Assembly (NCBI GenBank): GCA_018398805.1
Contig: JAGFBZ010002996.1
Location: forward strand, 49,993 to 113,992
From: Hirundichthys speculiger
Taxonomy: Eukaryota; Chordata; Actinopteri; Beloniformes; Exocoetidae
Direction of reading: 5' to 3'
Length of the DNA stretch: 64,000 nucleotides
Below, piece after piece: positions 24,849-35,391 of this stretch. Numbering within the stretch: the stretch's first letter is position 1; each line of letters starts with the position of its first letter. The notes beneath the pieces are model-generated. The model saw nothing but the letters and a program-made list of their open reading frames with translations. It made no database searches and was not told the origin of the DNA. A program made the position numbers and the translations under genes.

Positions 24849-26638
24849 GCTGCAGTTTGTTCCCCGTGAAAAAATCGAGAAGATTTTATCAATAGCCTGC
24901 TTAGATAATCAACAATTCAATAGTGAAACTGAGCGCCATCTGCCATCTCTGTCAGCGACCAACCAATAGGAATGTAGCATGAAATGACGACTACATCACC
25001 GCGACAACGCAGCTCAGTGGCAACGGCAAGAAACAGAAGATAAAACCTGGAACTCAAATCAGAAAGACAACTACTTCTTACTTTTATTTCTTAAAGACAG
25101 ATAGATAGTGATAGATAGCGATTCAGAGAGGAGCGCTGGCAAGCGCCGCCATCTCAGCTGGATTCGTGAGAGATTCAGAGTTTACCCGAAGGTTTCGAGC
25201 TCCGCTTGTTTAAAGATTCATTCCTCACCATGTCTTGTTCTTTCTAGAATCCCACATTTAAAAAGGATCAGTGGTGTCAAAATAAAATGTGCTGCTCGAC
25301 TTGTTGGCCGATCCTTTCCTCTAATGTGGATCAAATCTTTACTCACAACCTCCAAGGGTTAAAGTAAATGTCGTTGTACGTGCGAGGTGGTGCTTTATTT
25401 TTAAATTTTACTGGATTCTCTAGGCCATTCTCATGTCTGACTTCCTGTCAAGTCGATCTGCTGTTTAAATTAACGCAGTTTATCGGCAGCCAAGTGCCAA
25501 AATAGACTCGGGATCCACAGGGGCTGCCGTTCAACATCCTGCTAGGGGTTGAGTTTTGAGTTTTGACTTTTAAGGAAATGCCGGAACCTCGTCATGGATC
25601 ACAATCATCTGCCTTCTGCGTGAAATCCCTGATACTTGTGAGACCGATAAGTCAAACGTGTCACAGACACAACACACATGATGGAGGCGTTCCTCCAGAT
25701 TAGTCCGCTCAGCAGAAGAGTCAATCGAACTGCGAGACGTTGCGTCTGAATCCGGCCTTCAGACAGCAGCTTTACGGTCCAGGATGCATCGGCGGGTCTT
25801 TAATGACTCGACAAAGCCAGGACCGGACTAAGCAGGCTGGCTGTGTCCGTCTTCACGCTGTCTCTGCCTGACAGATGAGCGACGGCGGCGAGAGAGTTTA
25901 ACGGACGTAAAGTCAAGTGTTTCAGCAGATCTCTTCCAGTGGGATCAGCTGAGGCCTGTCTCCTGGAGACGCTGCCAATCTGAAAGTCGTTTCTGTCCAA
26001 GCGTTTGTGTAAATTTATCTTCCCCATTGAAACTCGAATGCAAACAAAAGTCATCAGAGCTCAGGTTCATCATTTATAGTCCATACTGGTAATGGATTTG
26101 ACAATGAATGAACAACAGCAGATATTAATTTGCATCCTAAGCTCCTTGGCCACGCTGGAGCTCCGCTAAGGCCTGGTCCTGGGCCCACGTCCTGTTGGGT
26201 CAGCAGCGGAAAAACTGTTGCCACTCACCTGACGTCGTTTTGCTGAGGAGGTTTCTTCTGCCCAACCAGGTTGACGGTTCTTGCTTGTATGGGCTTCTCT
26301 TCCCTGAAACACATGATAAGAAAATGACCTTAGTTTTGTCCCTGCCAACTTTTGTGGACACGTTAAAAAAAATGACCGAAGGCTTCCATCGGTATGGGTC
26401 GTCTGAAGTGAGTCCAAACTCCCACCGCACTCGTGCCACAACCTCAACACTTTGTTCGGGACTCCCTAATTCATAAAACAGCCTCCCCAGTCTTTATCGC
26501 TCGCTAACATCGCACCAGGCCGTATTCGCTGTGCAGCACGTTGGATAACGGTGGCGCGAAAGCTGCAACGCTGATTTGAGAGGTGGATTACGGTGGCTGA
26601 CCCCACCTCCACCTCCTGAAACTGGCTGATGTGAACAC
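24849..26638. other. no gene seen
   Basis: No recognisable repeat end or exon. Frames are below 95 codons and overlap on both strands around 26,166-26,476 without a family match. Confidence 0.35.
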
Positions 26639-26797
26639 TAGGGGTGAGTATTGGCAAGGACCTCACAATACGATATGTACCGTGATACTTGGGTCACGAT
26701 ACAATATTATCACGATATCGCGATGTATTGCGATATTCTACTCAGTTAATATCAAAATTAAAAGTAGAGATGAAAAATCAAGTTGCTGTATATTTTC
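26639..26797. mobile_element. truncated hAT MITE (TAGGGGTG family)
   Basis: It starts TAGGGGTGAGTATTGGCAAG and follows the 26,882 copy through aagttgctgtatat, then stops matching at about 26,797. The right terminus is missing. It lies only about 85 bp left of a complete copy in the same orientation, so a chance reading frame runs across both. Confidence 0.7.
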
Positions 26798-26881
26798 GAT
26801 TTCAGTTCCATTTAAAGGATTGTCTCCTCACGTTTATAAAGCTTTGTCTCGCTTCGGTGATCATCGGTGGCTGCTGTCGAG

Positions 26882-27269
26882 TAGGGGTGAGTATTGGCAA
26901 GGACCTCGCAATACGATATGTATCATGATACTTGGGACACCATACAATATATTCACGATATTGCGATATATTGTGATATTCTACCCAGTAAATATCAAAA
27001 TTAAAAGTACTGATGAATACTGATGAATCAAGTTGCTGTATATGTTCATCAGATGATATTGATCATTCAGAGGACAAATTGAGTCAAAACTATTTGCTTC
27101 AAAACAACCTATTTATTGTTTATTATTAGTGTTTTTACACATTTAAGTAACCATTACAACATACTGACAGCATTGTAAAATAAAAAATCAATATTAGAAG
27201 CTGAAAAATTGATATTATATTGGGATAAAATCGCGATATATTGCCAAATCGATTTTTTTCATACCCCTA
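26882..27269. mobile_element. hAT MITE (TAGGGGTG family)
   Basis: A 388-bp copy with ends TAGGGGTGAGTATTGGCAAG and TTTTTCATACCCCTA. The flanks ctgtcgag (26,874-26,881) and ctgtccag (27,270-27,277) are a 7/8 target-site duplication. It is longer internally than the copy at 19,340. Confidence 0.8.
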
Positions 27270-27391
27270 CTGTCCAGAGGCCAGACGAAGTAACGTACTG
27301 TCGCGTTACTGTGTCACACGTCGACAACAAGAGGGAAACTTATCGAGACAGATCCAGACTTTCACAAACTTCTGGGACTTTGTAAGTTTCA

Positions 27392-27595
27392 GGGTGGCCG
27401 TGGCGTAGCGGGACACTCTAGGTAACGGCAGTCCGTCGCATCGATCCCCAGCCCCGACAACTGAACACTGCTGCTTCTGCCACTCAGAGCGAGGGTCCCT
27501 GACTAGATAAACGGGGGGATTTGTGTCACGAAGGGCATCTGATGTGAAAGCTGTGCCACATCGAGGTTTGGATCAGGCTCATCTGAAAGTTCTCA
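27392..27595 (+). mobile_element. tRNA-derived SINE with LINE-like tail
   Basis: The head starts gggtggccgtggcgtagcgg, with an A-box match TGGCGTAGCGG at 27,401-27,411 and a B-box-like GCATCGATCCC at 27,438-27,448. About 90 bp later the tail contains acgaagggcatctgatgtga, resembling the 3' ends of fish RTE-type LINEs that mobilise such SINEs. The tRNA-like part is too diverged to fold as a functional tRNA with a clear anticodon. Confidence 0.6.
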
Positions 27596-28594
27596 AACAG
27601 AGAAACGGAAGCGATCCCCTCTCTTGTTGCAGTGTTTGGGTACCTTGTAGGGGTCGACGACGGGCCTCAGACAACGACACGCTCTCAATATGTCCACTGA
27701 CACATCCACAGCTTGGTTCCAAGCCGCCTCCTCCATAAACATGAGCCGTGGGCTCTGATCAGCCTGATCACAGAGGGAACTCTTCCTGCCAACACCCACG
27801 CTGTCTAAAACAGAAGACGTCTTTTTATCATCGCTACTGCGGGGACCCCAGTCACTCATTATGAGACATTTTTGGCACATTAGACATAGCAAAAGATCCT
27901 GCGTGGGCTGTTTAAGTGATTACATGGCGGTGAGCGAGGTCGCTTCAACATACTGGGCTTAACGGCGGTAAAGAGCACTTCCTTTCTGTTTATAAGAGAC
28001 GTACTAAAGCTACGGTTTTCACAGGTTTAATGAGTTCATAAAAGAGGAGTATCTCAAACGAATCACTCTTCTCTTTTTTTTAGAATTGAAATCTACCAGA
28101 GTTTAGATTCCTGGACACATTTGCCAAGCATGTAGGGTTTTTAAAGTCTGCTTTACTTTTGATCGTTTTACAATATTGTGACATAGAAATGCAGCTCAGG
28201 CAAAGAGGGTCGAACCATTGCTAAGAAGTTTTAATGAAACGAAGGAACATAAACATGAAGTTGGTCAACTTGGTTTACAAAATGAATAGCTGCGATGTTG
28301 TCTGTCATCATTCTAGACGGCTGATCTTCCAATCAGCACCAGGGATGACCTGATAAAAGATCTGATTAAAGGAAATACTCCAGCTCCGCCAGACACGGAG
28401 GAATCCAGCAAGATCTGTGAGCATTTACGTCCACACGCCGTCCGGTACGCCGTAATCTTTGCAAACAGAAACCCAGCTCTTCTTCTGCGCTCTAAAAGTC
28501 AGCACAGGAAGTTCCTCAGTGCTGCCCTACGGCTTCCTGTTTTGATTCGGTGCGTGAGCTGTTGGTCTGATGGCGACACGAAGGGCTCGTTAAA
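27596..28594. other. no gene seen
   Basis: Unique-looking sequence. Minus-strand frame 27,593-27,892 (99 codons) has no recognisable domain and overlaps the SINE tail. Confidence 0.35.
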
Positions 28595-29139
28595 GGGTGA
28601 ATTCCAGTTCCTCCCTTAACCCTCAATCTCAATCGCAAAAATGCGCACTCCGGCTAAGCGCAAGTGCTGTCCCGATTCTTAGAAAGTCAAGTTGAGTTGA
28701 AAGTGAAGTTGAGTTGATTATCCGGCACCACCCTTGGAAGTAAGGGCTACCCAGAAGGCATTGCGTATTTTCGCCAAAACGTCTTCGAAAAGGATGGCAC
28801 TGGAAAAAGCGAGCTTCAGATGTAAGTATCTTCGTAGTTAACAGAGATATAAATGTTATGAAACTATCTTATTGTCTTCGTTATATATATATTTATATTA
28901 TCTTATTCTTCTCCTTTTTCGTCGTCGTCGTTTTCTTTACAGACTGGACGTAGCTTTGGCGTAAGGCCGCCCCCCACAGTCTGAAGACGTAACTGCACTC
29001 AAGGGGTGTCCCATTTCTAAGTCACGAGATAACCCTGACACTTACTTTGGAGAGCCAAGATTGAGGGCCAAAGACTGAGGTTTAAGGGCGAGGGTTGAGG
29101 TTGAGGGTTGAGGGTTAAGGGAGGAATTGGAATTGGCCC
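28595..29139. mobile_element. TIR DNA element of unassigned superfamily
   Basis: The left end reads gggtgaattccagttcctcc then cttaaccctcaat. The right end, read in reverse, gives gggccaattccaattcctcc then cttaaccctcaa, a pair of about 35-bp inverted repeats. The inner region has an ATG (28,795) opening a nine-codon frame that runs into GTAAGTAT, a textbook splice donor, suggesting a remnant of a transposase first exon. No target duplication is obvious. Confidence 0.55.
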
Positions 29140-29631
29140 AAACTCTTCAACAACGCTGAAGCCTCCCGAGCCCCAAAAACACATGACAGGTCTGGCTGCT
29201 GCCACGACTGAAAGCAGAGCGATGCCAAAGCGGGTCCTGAGGATCAACGCTTCAACGTCTTTAACGCCCGTAACGCCCGTAACGCCCGTAACACTGTCTT
29301 ATCTGCAAACGGTCTACGGGTTTAAAGCTAAGCGTTCCGGTTTTTTGGCCTGCTTCATGTGACTTTAAAAGCTTCTTGAATGATCCACGTGAGAACGATC
29401 TGAAATCTAGCAAACGGCAACAGAGACGGAGACACCGGTCGCCTCTCAACACTCGTACTTTGCGGTTCTTGTGAGACGTCATCAGTCATCTCGTCAAGAC
29501 CGGCAGAAATCCCCGGATGTGCTTTTTTTTTTGCGCCGCCCGTTTTATCGAGGACTCATCCGGCAAAGACTTGAGACGGAAAACTCGCGTTAGCAGATGC
29601 GTCTTCGCTCTGTCTTTAAGGTGAGCTGCGC

Positions 29632-30436
29632 TAGGGCTGTAGCGATACACTAATCTCACCATACGATACGATACAGTATATTTGGCTCACGATACGATAT
29701 ATATCGATATTCATCTTACAATACATTTACATCATTTTCCGAAAGATTTTAACGGGACAAAGTGATTTTTGTGACATCTTGTTCCAATTACTTTGTTTTA
29801 ATTAATTGAACTGAAAGCATCAATTACACATTATATGGATATTATATATATATCCTGACAAATAAAGTAGGCAATGGACTCCGTAATTTTCTGCGACCTC
29901 GGTGAAGTAGATGTAACTGGTGGCAACAACCGCCGTCACTGTCCAGCGTGGTTTGTTTCGAATCGCGCCGCAACTTCTTGGGCTCGCTCTCAGTTAGCAT
30001 TAGCTTGTCCGGGTGATGACGTTTCAAGTTGGTGGTATTTCCAGAGTACTTCACGTTTGTGTGACACAGCTGGCAAACCGCCATACTTTTGTCTAAATCT
30101 TCGCTTTCCTTTTTCTTTTTAAACCCGAACTGCTCCCACACATCTGCTTTTAAGCACGCAGGCGCTGGATTTATACTCGCAGCCATCCTCCTGACTGGCT
30201 CAGCTCTAGCTAGACGAGAAAGACGCTAGCTTCTGGATAACTTGTTAGAAATGCTCTACAGCGACACTCACGGCTGGAGGACTAAATGGCACTTTGCAGG
30301 AAGAGCACCCGTGCGGGACATGGGGGTTTTGAAGGGAGCTTAGAACATTGATACCCACGCGGCTGAAATATCGATACTCCCTGGGGAAATAAAATATCGA
30401 TATATATCGCAGAATCGATAAAATCGCCCAGCCCTA
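29632..30436 (-). mobile_element. hAT element with BED-finger remnant, perfect 8-bp target duplication
   Basis: An 805-bp element with ends TAGGGCTGTAGCGATACAC and the inverted CGATAAAATCGCCCAGCCCTA. It is bracketed by the perfect direct repeat AGCTGCGC at 29,624-29,631 and 30,437-30,444. An 8-bp duplication and TAGGGCTG/CAGCCCTA ends are typical of hAT transposons. It retains the beginning of a transposase gene on the minus strand (29,842-30,186) but not the catalytic part, so it is non-autonomous. The 24,407-24,840 copy is a shorter relative. Confidence 0.88.
29842..30186 (-). pseudogene. hAT transposase N-terminal fragment, BED zinc finger
   Basis: A 114-codon frame. After an Ala-rich start it has a VWEQFGFKK block (residues about 17-25), then a C-x2-C pair (VCQLC, about residues 38-42) and TTNLKRHH (about 51-58). 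These are the layout of a BED-type zinc finger, the DNA-binding domain at the N-terminus of hAT transposases and host ZBED proteins. The rest of the frame drifts into non-transposase sequence, and no RNase H-like catalytic core follows. It is best read as a broken transposase inside the element at 29,632-30,436, not a host gene. Confidence 0.7.
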
Positions 30437-30444
30437 AGCTGCGC

Positions 30445-31943
30445 GCTCTGCAGAATTAGAATAAGTGATCGGATGTTTTGCAACGATGCGTTGTCACATC
30501 GCTGGGGGCCGTAGAATCGGGGATGCGGGATTGTGCAGCCTTGTTACGAGGGCCTGAAACTGATAATAGTGGAGTGTATCCTCTGCTGCGCTGCATTACA
30601 ACCCACACTGCCCCACTCCGAGCACACTTAGCACGCACGCATTAGTCAACCATCATTTCAGCGCCGACCCAAATGTGATCCCACATACACTATGTTTTTC
30701 CATGACGGAGTCAATCTAAACAGGCCGCAGGAGGCGACATAGGCGAGAACACGTATGTGCTGATGCCTTGCCTTATCTGCAGCTGCTACATTATGACACG
30801 ACTGAATCCGCTTGCTCTTTAATGCATCGCTTAAAATGATGCACGGCCACTTAGAGCCGGAGCTATAAATTGGACACTTCCTTCTTTAGATGCAACGAAT
30901 CGATCTTCCGGGCCATCAGTCCGCGCGGAGGAGCTTAAAATAGATCCAGGGGACGTAAAGCTGGGGGGGGGAGCGCCTCGCTTTAGGTGGGTCGCTCCGT
31001 CTTACTAGCTCCCGCGCAGGAAAACGTGAGGAAGTTCCAACTTGATGCGTTTTCTGAGTCCCGGGTGCGGGGACTTCTCTTAGCGCTGCCGTAGAGGAGG
31101 CGCGGGGGTTTGAGTGGCTCCTCATTCAGACTGAGATTACCCCCCCCCCCCCCCTCCTCTGCTATAGGCCTGCGCTTCTGTAACAGCCCGTATGATGTCT
31201 GTTGCAGGAGCGCTGGCCTACATACGGAGCGTGAGGCTGGGAAAGGCTCAACCGCACCCCAGAGCTGAGAACAGCAGCTGTTGAGATGGATGCTGCACTT
31301 TTTACCGTCCTACAGCGCCTGCAGTTCCCGCAGCGTCTACCGGAGAAATAACGTACGTTTACGTCGCCTCTCTGACTTCTGGGAACGAGGAATAAACCCT
31401 GCCTCTCGTTCTTCCCGCCGTGGCGACACACCCCTTCGCCCTCCCTCCCTCCCTCAGGTCGACGCACCTGACCCGACGCTCGCCGGGCCCTGGAGAAGTT
31501 CTGTGAACGGGATTTGAACCCCCCTCCTCCCCCCTCCCTCCCCCCCCCCCCAATGCACGGACCCGTATGGACCTCTGAGTCAGAGCGCTCAGTGTGAGGA
31601 TCACACATATGCCACTGCGTTCTCTGGCCAGTTGGGCCAAGAGACAGTTCGGGAAAGTAGAGGTTTGGGGTTTTGAGATTTAAATTCATATGAGTCCCAA
31701 AGTTCATTGGGGTTTATTTATAACACAAACACACAACACACACACGCACACACACATATATATATCTATAATGAATGCTCATTAGACTAGTTACTAGTTA
31801 GGCCAGGAGACAGTTAAGGAAAGTGGAGGTTTTGATGAGATCTAAGGTGCACGGACTTCTTCAGAATGGAATCAGGCCTCCATCTCTCTCTCACACACTC
31901 TCACACACTCACACACTCTATCCTTCTCTTTTCCCTCCCTTAC
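30445..31943. other. no exon supported; C-runs and (CA)n
   Basis: This would be the start of rims1-like intron 1. It has a run of 14 C at 31,141-31,154, another C-rich stretch at about 31,520-31,552 and a CA microsatellite at about 31,725-31,760. Minus-strand frames at 31,162-31,707 overlap each other and show no family. Confidence 0.35.
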
Positions 31944-32104
31944 TTTAACATGGCCTCCTCCTTCGCTTCCTCCTCCCGCTGCCGAGCCAGCACAGCCATG
32001 ATGATCTTCCTCTCCTCCTCCGTCAGATGGCTGAGGTCCGGCTCCGGGATGGCCGGGGCGGCGGGTGGGCGCGGGCCGCCCCGAGGGCCCACCGAGGCGA
32101 ACAT
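31944..32104 (-). CDS. rims1: rims1-like first coding exon (RIM active-zone protein, N-terminus)
   Basis: RIM proteins are presynaptic active-zone scaffolds that bind vesicle Rab3 through an N-terminal helix, and also Munc13 and calcium channels. This minus-strand exon encodes 53 codons plus two bases. It begins MFASVGPRGGPRPP and continues through PDLSHLTEEERKII and a charged helix ending EEAMLK. DLSHLTEEERKII is the signature start of the RIM Rab3-binding region. The EEAMLK ending fits my recollection of RIMS1 better than RIMS2. The start at 32,104 is chosen because family members begin with M-x-x-x-VGPRG and it has A at -3; an in-frame upstream ATG at 32,251 would add a Gly-run tail. The exon ends inside the Lys codon at a GTAAGG donor (31,943-31,938). 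No later exon was seen toward position 1, so the first intron would exceed 31 kb. The paralogue (rims1a, rims1b or rims2) is uncertain. Confidence 0.78.
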
Positions 32105-32333
32105 CTTCCCTCGCCACCACCACCTTTCTTCCCACCCTCCTCCTCCTCCTCCTCCTCCTCTTCCTCCTTCTCTTCCTCTTCCTCCTCCTCCTCCTCCTCC
32201 TCCTCCCCCTCGCCTCGGATCACGGATAGAAAACCCGCTGGTGGTGCCCACGGATCACGACATGGCCCGCGGATGAAGCAGCAGCTGGAGCGACAAATGC
32301 GGAGTTCCCATGGCGGTGGCAGCGGGCACCCAG

Positions 32334-32364
<31 letters not shown>

Positions 32365-32880
32365 GCGCTGGCTGCGGTAGTAGCGGCGGTGACTGTGGCC
32401 GTGGCGTGTCGGTTCCTGGTCGCCGTGTTTCAGCCTCTCCTCCCTCTCGCTGCTCCGCTGTCCTCTCCCCCCACCCCCCCCTCCCACCGCCCACCCGCCC
32501 GCCTCTACCCTCCACCGCCTCCGTTTTACGGGGAGCCCATCTCTCCGGCGGTCAGTCTGGATGAGGATGATGGCGCACCGGAGGAGGTGGTCCTGCTTTC
32601 CGTCCTTTAGAGCCGGCGGAGAGCGGGAGGGGGGGCTCCCTGAAGGCGGCCGGCGTCTCTGGTCGGCCGTATGGCTGCGGGGCGAGGCGGTAACTTCTTG
32701 TTTTCCAGCGCCGCCGCTGATGATGCTGATGCTGATGCTGCTGTCAGGGAGACGGAACCGTCAATGGGACCGCAGCCTCTCGAGCGCGCTCACTTCCCGT
32801 GCCGCGGGAGCGCGCAGCCCTCATTTGAGAATGGGGGCTCCGCGCGCCGCTGAGATGCGCGCTCACGGAGGTTTACAGTA
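32105..32880 (-). promoter_or_regulatory. CpG-rich 5' region of the rims1-like gene with GGA and CCG repeats
   Basis: This is the most GC- and CpG-rich part of the window, directly upstream of the RIM start codon. On the plus strand it contains a (CCT)-type tract at about 32,141-32,214 and about eight to nine CGG triplets at 32,335-32,360. In the gene's own sense these are GGA and CCG repeats in the likely 5'UTR or proximal promoter. The many overlapping Gly-, Pro-, Ser- and Arg-rich frames here are products of these triplets. Transcription start sites cannot be placed from the sequence. Confidence 0.6.
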
Positions 32881-33006
32881 CACACAGGAAATAAAAGGTT
32901 CTTCAAGGGTCCACTGTGGTTCCTGGACCCAATAATTCACTTCAGAGCACCAAGTCTTTACAGGCCGAGACTTTTATGTGGGAAACAGAGAAAACGGCAC
33001 ACTCAG

Positions 33007-33103
33007 TTATATAATATAATATAATATAATATAATATAATATATATAATATAATATAATATAATATAATATATATTATATTATATTATATTATATTATAT
33101 TAT
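33007..33103. repeat. (ATAAT)n microsatellite forming an inverted repeat
   Basis: A pentanucleotide AT tract reads ataat on its left half, then switches through tatatata to its complement tatta on the right half. The whole tract can fold on itself. Confidence 0.9.
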
Positions 33104-33109
33104 ACTACT

Positions 33110-34830
33110 TGTTTTAATTACACAGTCAGACAAATAGATGAGATTTTTTTTATTACAAATTATTTTCTTATAATCGCAACATTTTGCACAAAATCACAAA
33201 TTTCACAAAACTGCCACTTCCTTTAGTAAATATTGCAAGTTTTTTTGGTAAATTATTTATTTTGCTAAAATTTCAGCTTTTTGCCATAAATACTAAAAAT
33301 GCTGCTTTCTGTTGAAATTGTTAATTTCATCTAATTGCATTAAAACGTTGTAACCATTCATTGTAGAATGTGAATTTGTCTCATAAAATCGCATACTAAA
33401 AAAAACACAACTCTGGAATAAAATCACTTGCTTAATGTTCTGAAAATTACAAAAAATTTTGTGGAAAAATGATGAATTTCATCCTATAGCAACTTTGTCT
33501 TTAAATCTTTGTGTTTTTGTGGTAAAAACCACAAATTCTTTTATAAAATCTTTTTAGCTTACTATTGCATTTTCTTACATAAAACTATATGATTTGATGA
33601 AAATAAATTGCATATTTTGTATAATAGCAACTTTCCGTCCAGTTTCTGTCCTAAAATAACACATTTTTGCTGTAAAATTGGGAATATGCCCATTTTCTCT
33701 TTTTTGTTGTTGTTGTAACAAGCTATTGTTTTTTATCAGAAAATCTCAAAATCTCAAAAAAAAAAAAATTATTTTGGTAAAAACCCAAATTTCTCATTTT
33801 ATAAGGTTTCTTGTAAAAAAAAATAAATAATTGTCATTAGATCTAAAATTTAATAAAATAACTTTTTGACATCAAGTCACAAAGTTATTTGATTTTTGTC
33901 GTAAAATCTTGAAATTTACAAAATGTGACTTTTTGACAAAAACTTCCTATTTTTTGTAAAACTATCTTTTTAACTTTACGTCTCAGTTTCTGACATAAAA
34001 CTGCAACTTTAAATTAAAATTGTGAATTTTAAATAATTGCATCTCTCTGTTTGAAATCATACTTTTTTGTCGAATCATGAATCCTGCAACTTTTTGTTGT
34101 GAAAAGCAGATTTTTTTTCTCATAAAATCATAAAAAAAGAAACCTTTTTTAACATAAAAGTATGTAAAAGTGCATTTTTGTGGCAAAATCACAAATTATT
34201 GGAATTTTCTCATAAAAAGTAAATATGTGTCATAAAGCCTTGAAATTTCACAAAATCACAACTTTTGTCATAAAATCATTGAATGAACAAAACTGACTTT
34301 GTTTTAACCAAAAATCACAACTTTTTCCTAAATATTTAAAAAAAAAATTGCGAATTCTTGCAAATTGTCACTTTTGAACTAAATATTGTAAATTTCTCAT
34401 GTAAATGAACACGTTTATGTCAAAAATTGTGAATTCTGAATATCTGCAATTGCAGGTCCAAAAAAAAAACATTTTTTCATAAAATCTCAAATTTGACAAA
34501 ATCACAAATTTCTGAAATCAAATTACTATTTTTTTTTTGTAAAATCACAAAATTTAAAAACACTTCAACAAAAAATTCCAACATTTTCTTCAAATTTTTT
34601 TTTTGTAAAATTACACATTTTTGTCATAAAAAATCAGAGGGTTCTTGTTATAAAACCACGATGTTCCTAAAATCACAACTCTTTAATGCTTTAGCTCCAG
34701 TTTAATGTCACCTTCAAAGTTATTTCATAGTTTTATAGTACCTAGTTGTGTAAAACTGCAGCTTGATGTCTTAAATTCACACATTTTTGTTCCCAAATTG
34801 TGACCTTTTGATGTAAGATGATTACTTTTA
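33110..34830. repeat. degenerate AT-rich repeat built on cataaaatcacaaa phrases
   Basis: About 1.7 kb of very AT-rich DNA in which phrases such as cataaaatcacaaattt, gcaaaattgcaactttt and ttttgacataaaa recur at irregular 20-40 bp spacing. No clean unit or period is visible, as in an old, diverged tandem array. The same phrases occur at about 6,190-6,400, 38,170-38,600 and 42,600-43,030. It is non-coding. Confidence 0.6.
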
Positions 34831-35385
34831 AGAGTGAAACAGCTGCTCAACGTTCTGCAGGAAGAACGTTTATCAGGTCTGAGATCAAACCACCTGGAGT
34901 CGACCTGTACACCTGCCTCATCCTTTATTTATTCACTTTATCTCCACTTTACCCCTGAAATATGTATATTTCCTCCTTTTGTGCATTACTTTAAAAGATA
35001 AAAACTAGGGCTGCATGAAACTGTGAAGCTGATAGATTATTTAATAGGTCTAAATGGATTATTTGCAGAATTAATGGGGTTTTAAGATTTAAAAAGCCTT
35101 TTACATTTCTAAAAGCAGCTGTGTCCGTTGTGTTCTATTCTGCCAACCCCTGTTCTGGGAAACAGATTTCTTCATATGTACACATGTCTCTAGGATTATA
35201 TATCTAAGATAGACTCAAAGTAAAGATTTAATCTGCCTAGATTTTATTTATTTTAATCCCATTGCTTGAAAGAGGGATGAACAACTGAATTGTCCAGAAA
35301 GCTGCAGATGATAAAACACAGCTCAACTGATTTAAATAAAGAGAGGAAGAGTGACAAAGGGACGTGAAAAAGCTCAAGGAAGGTA
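34831..35385. other. no gene seen
   Basis: AT-rich unique-looking DNA between the degenerate repeat and the telomere-like tract. Confidence 0.35.
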
Positions 35386-35391
35386 GAGTCC

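Noticed and set aside
31497..31525. tRNA-like T-arm phrase gggatttgaacccc
   Set aside because: No anticodon arm, D-arm or acceptor pairing around it; C-rich low-complexity DNA follows.
31162..31707. 181-codon minus-strand frame upstream of position 31,944
   Set aside because: Runs through C-homopolymers and low-complexity DNA, no domain, and would lie in the rims1-like intron.
32023..32610. Several Gly-, Arg-, Pro- and Ser-rich frames in the CpG-rich region
   Set aside because: Direct translation of triplet repeats in all frames; only the RIM exon has family support.
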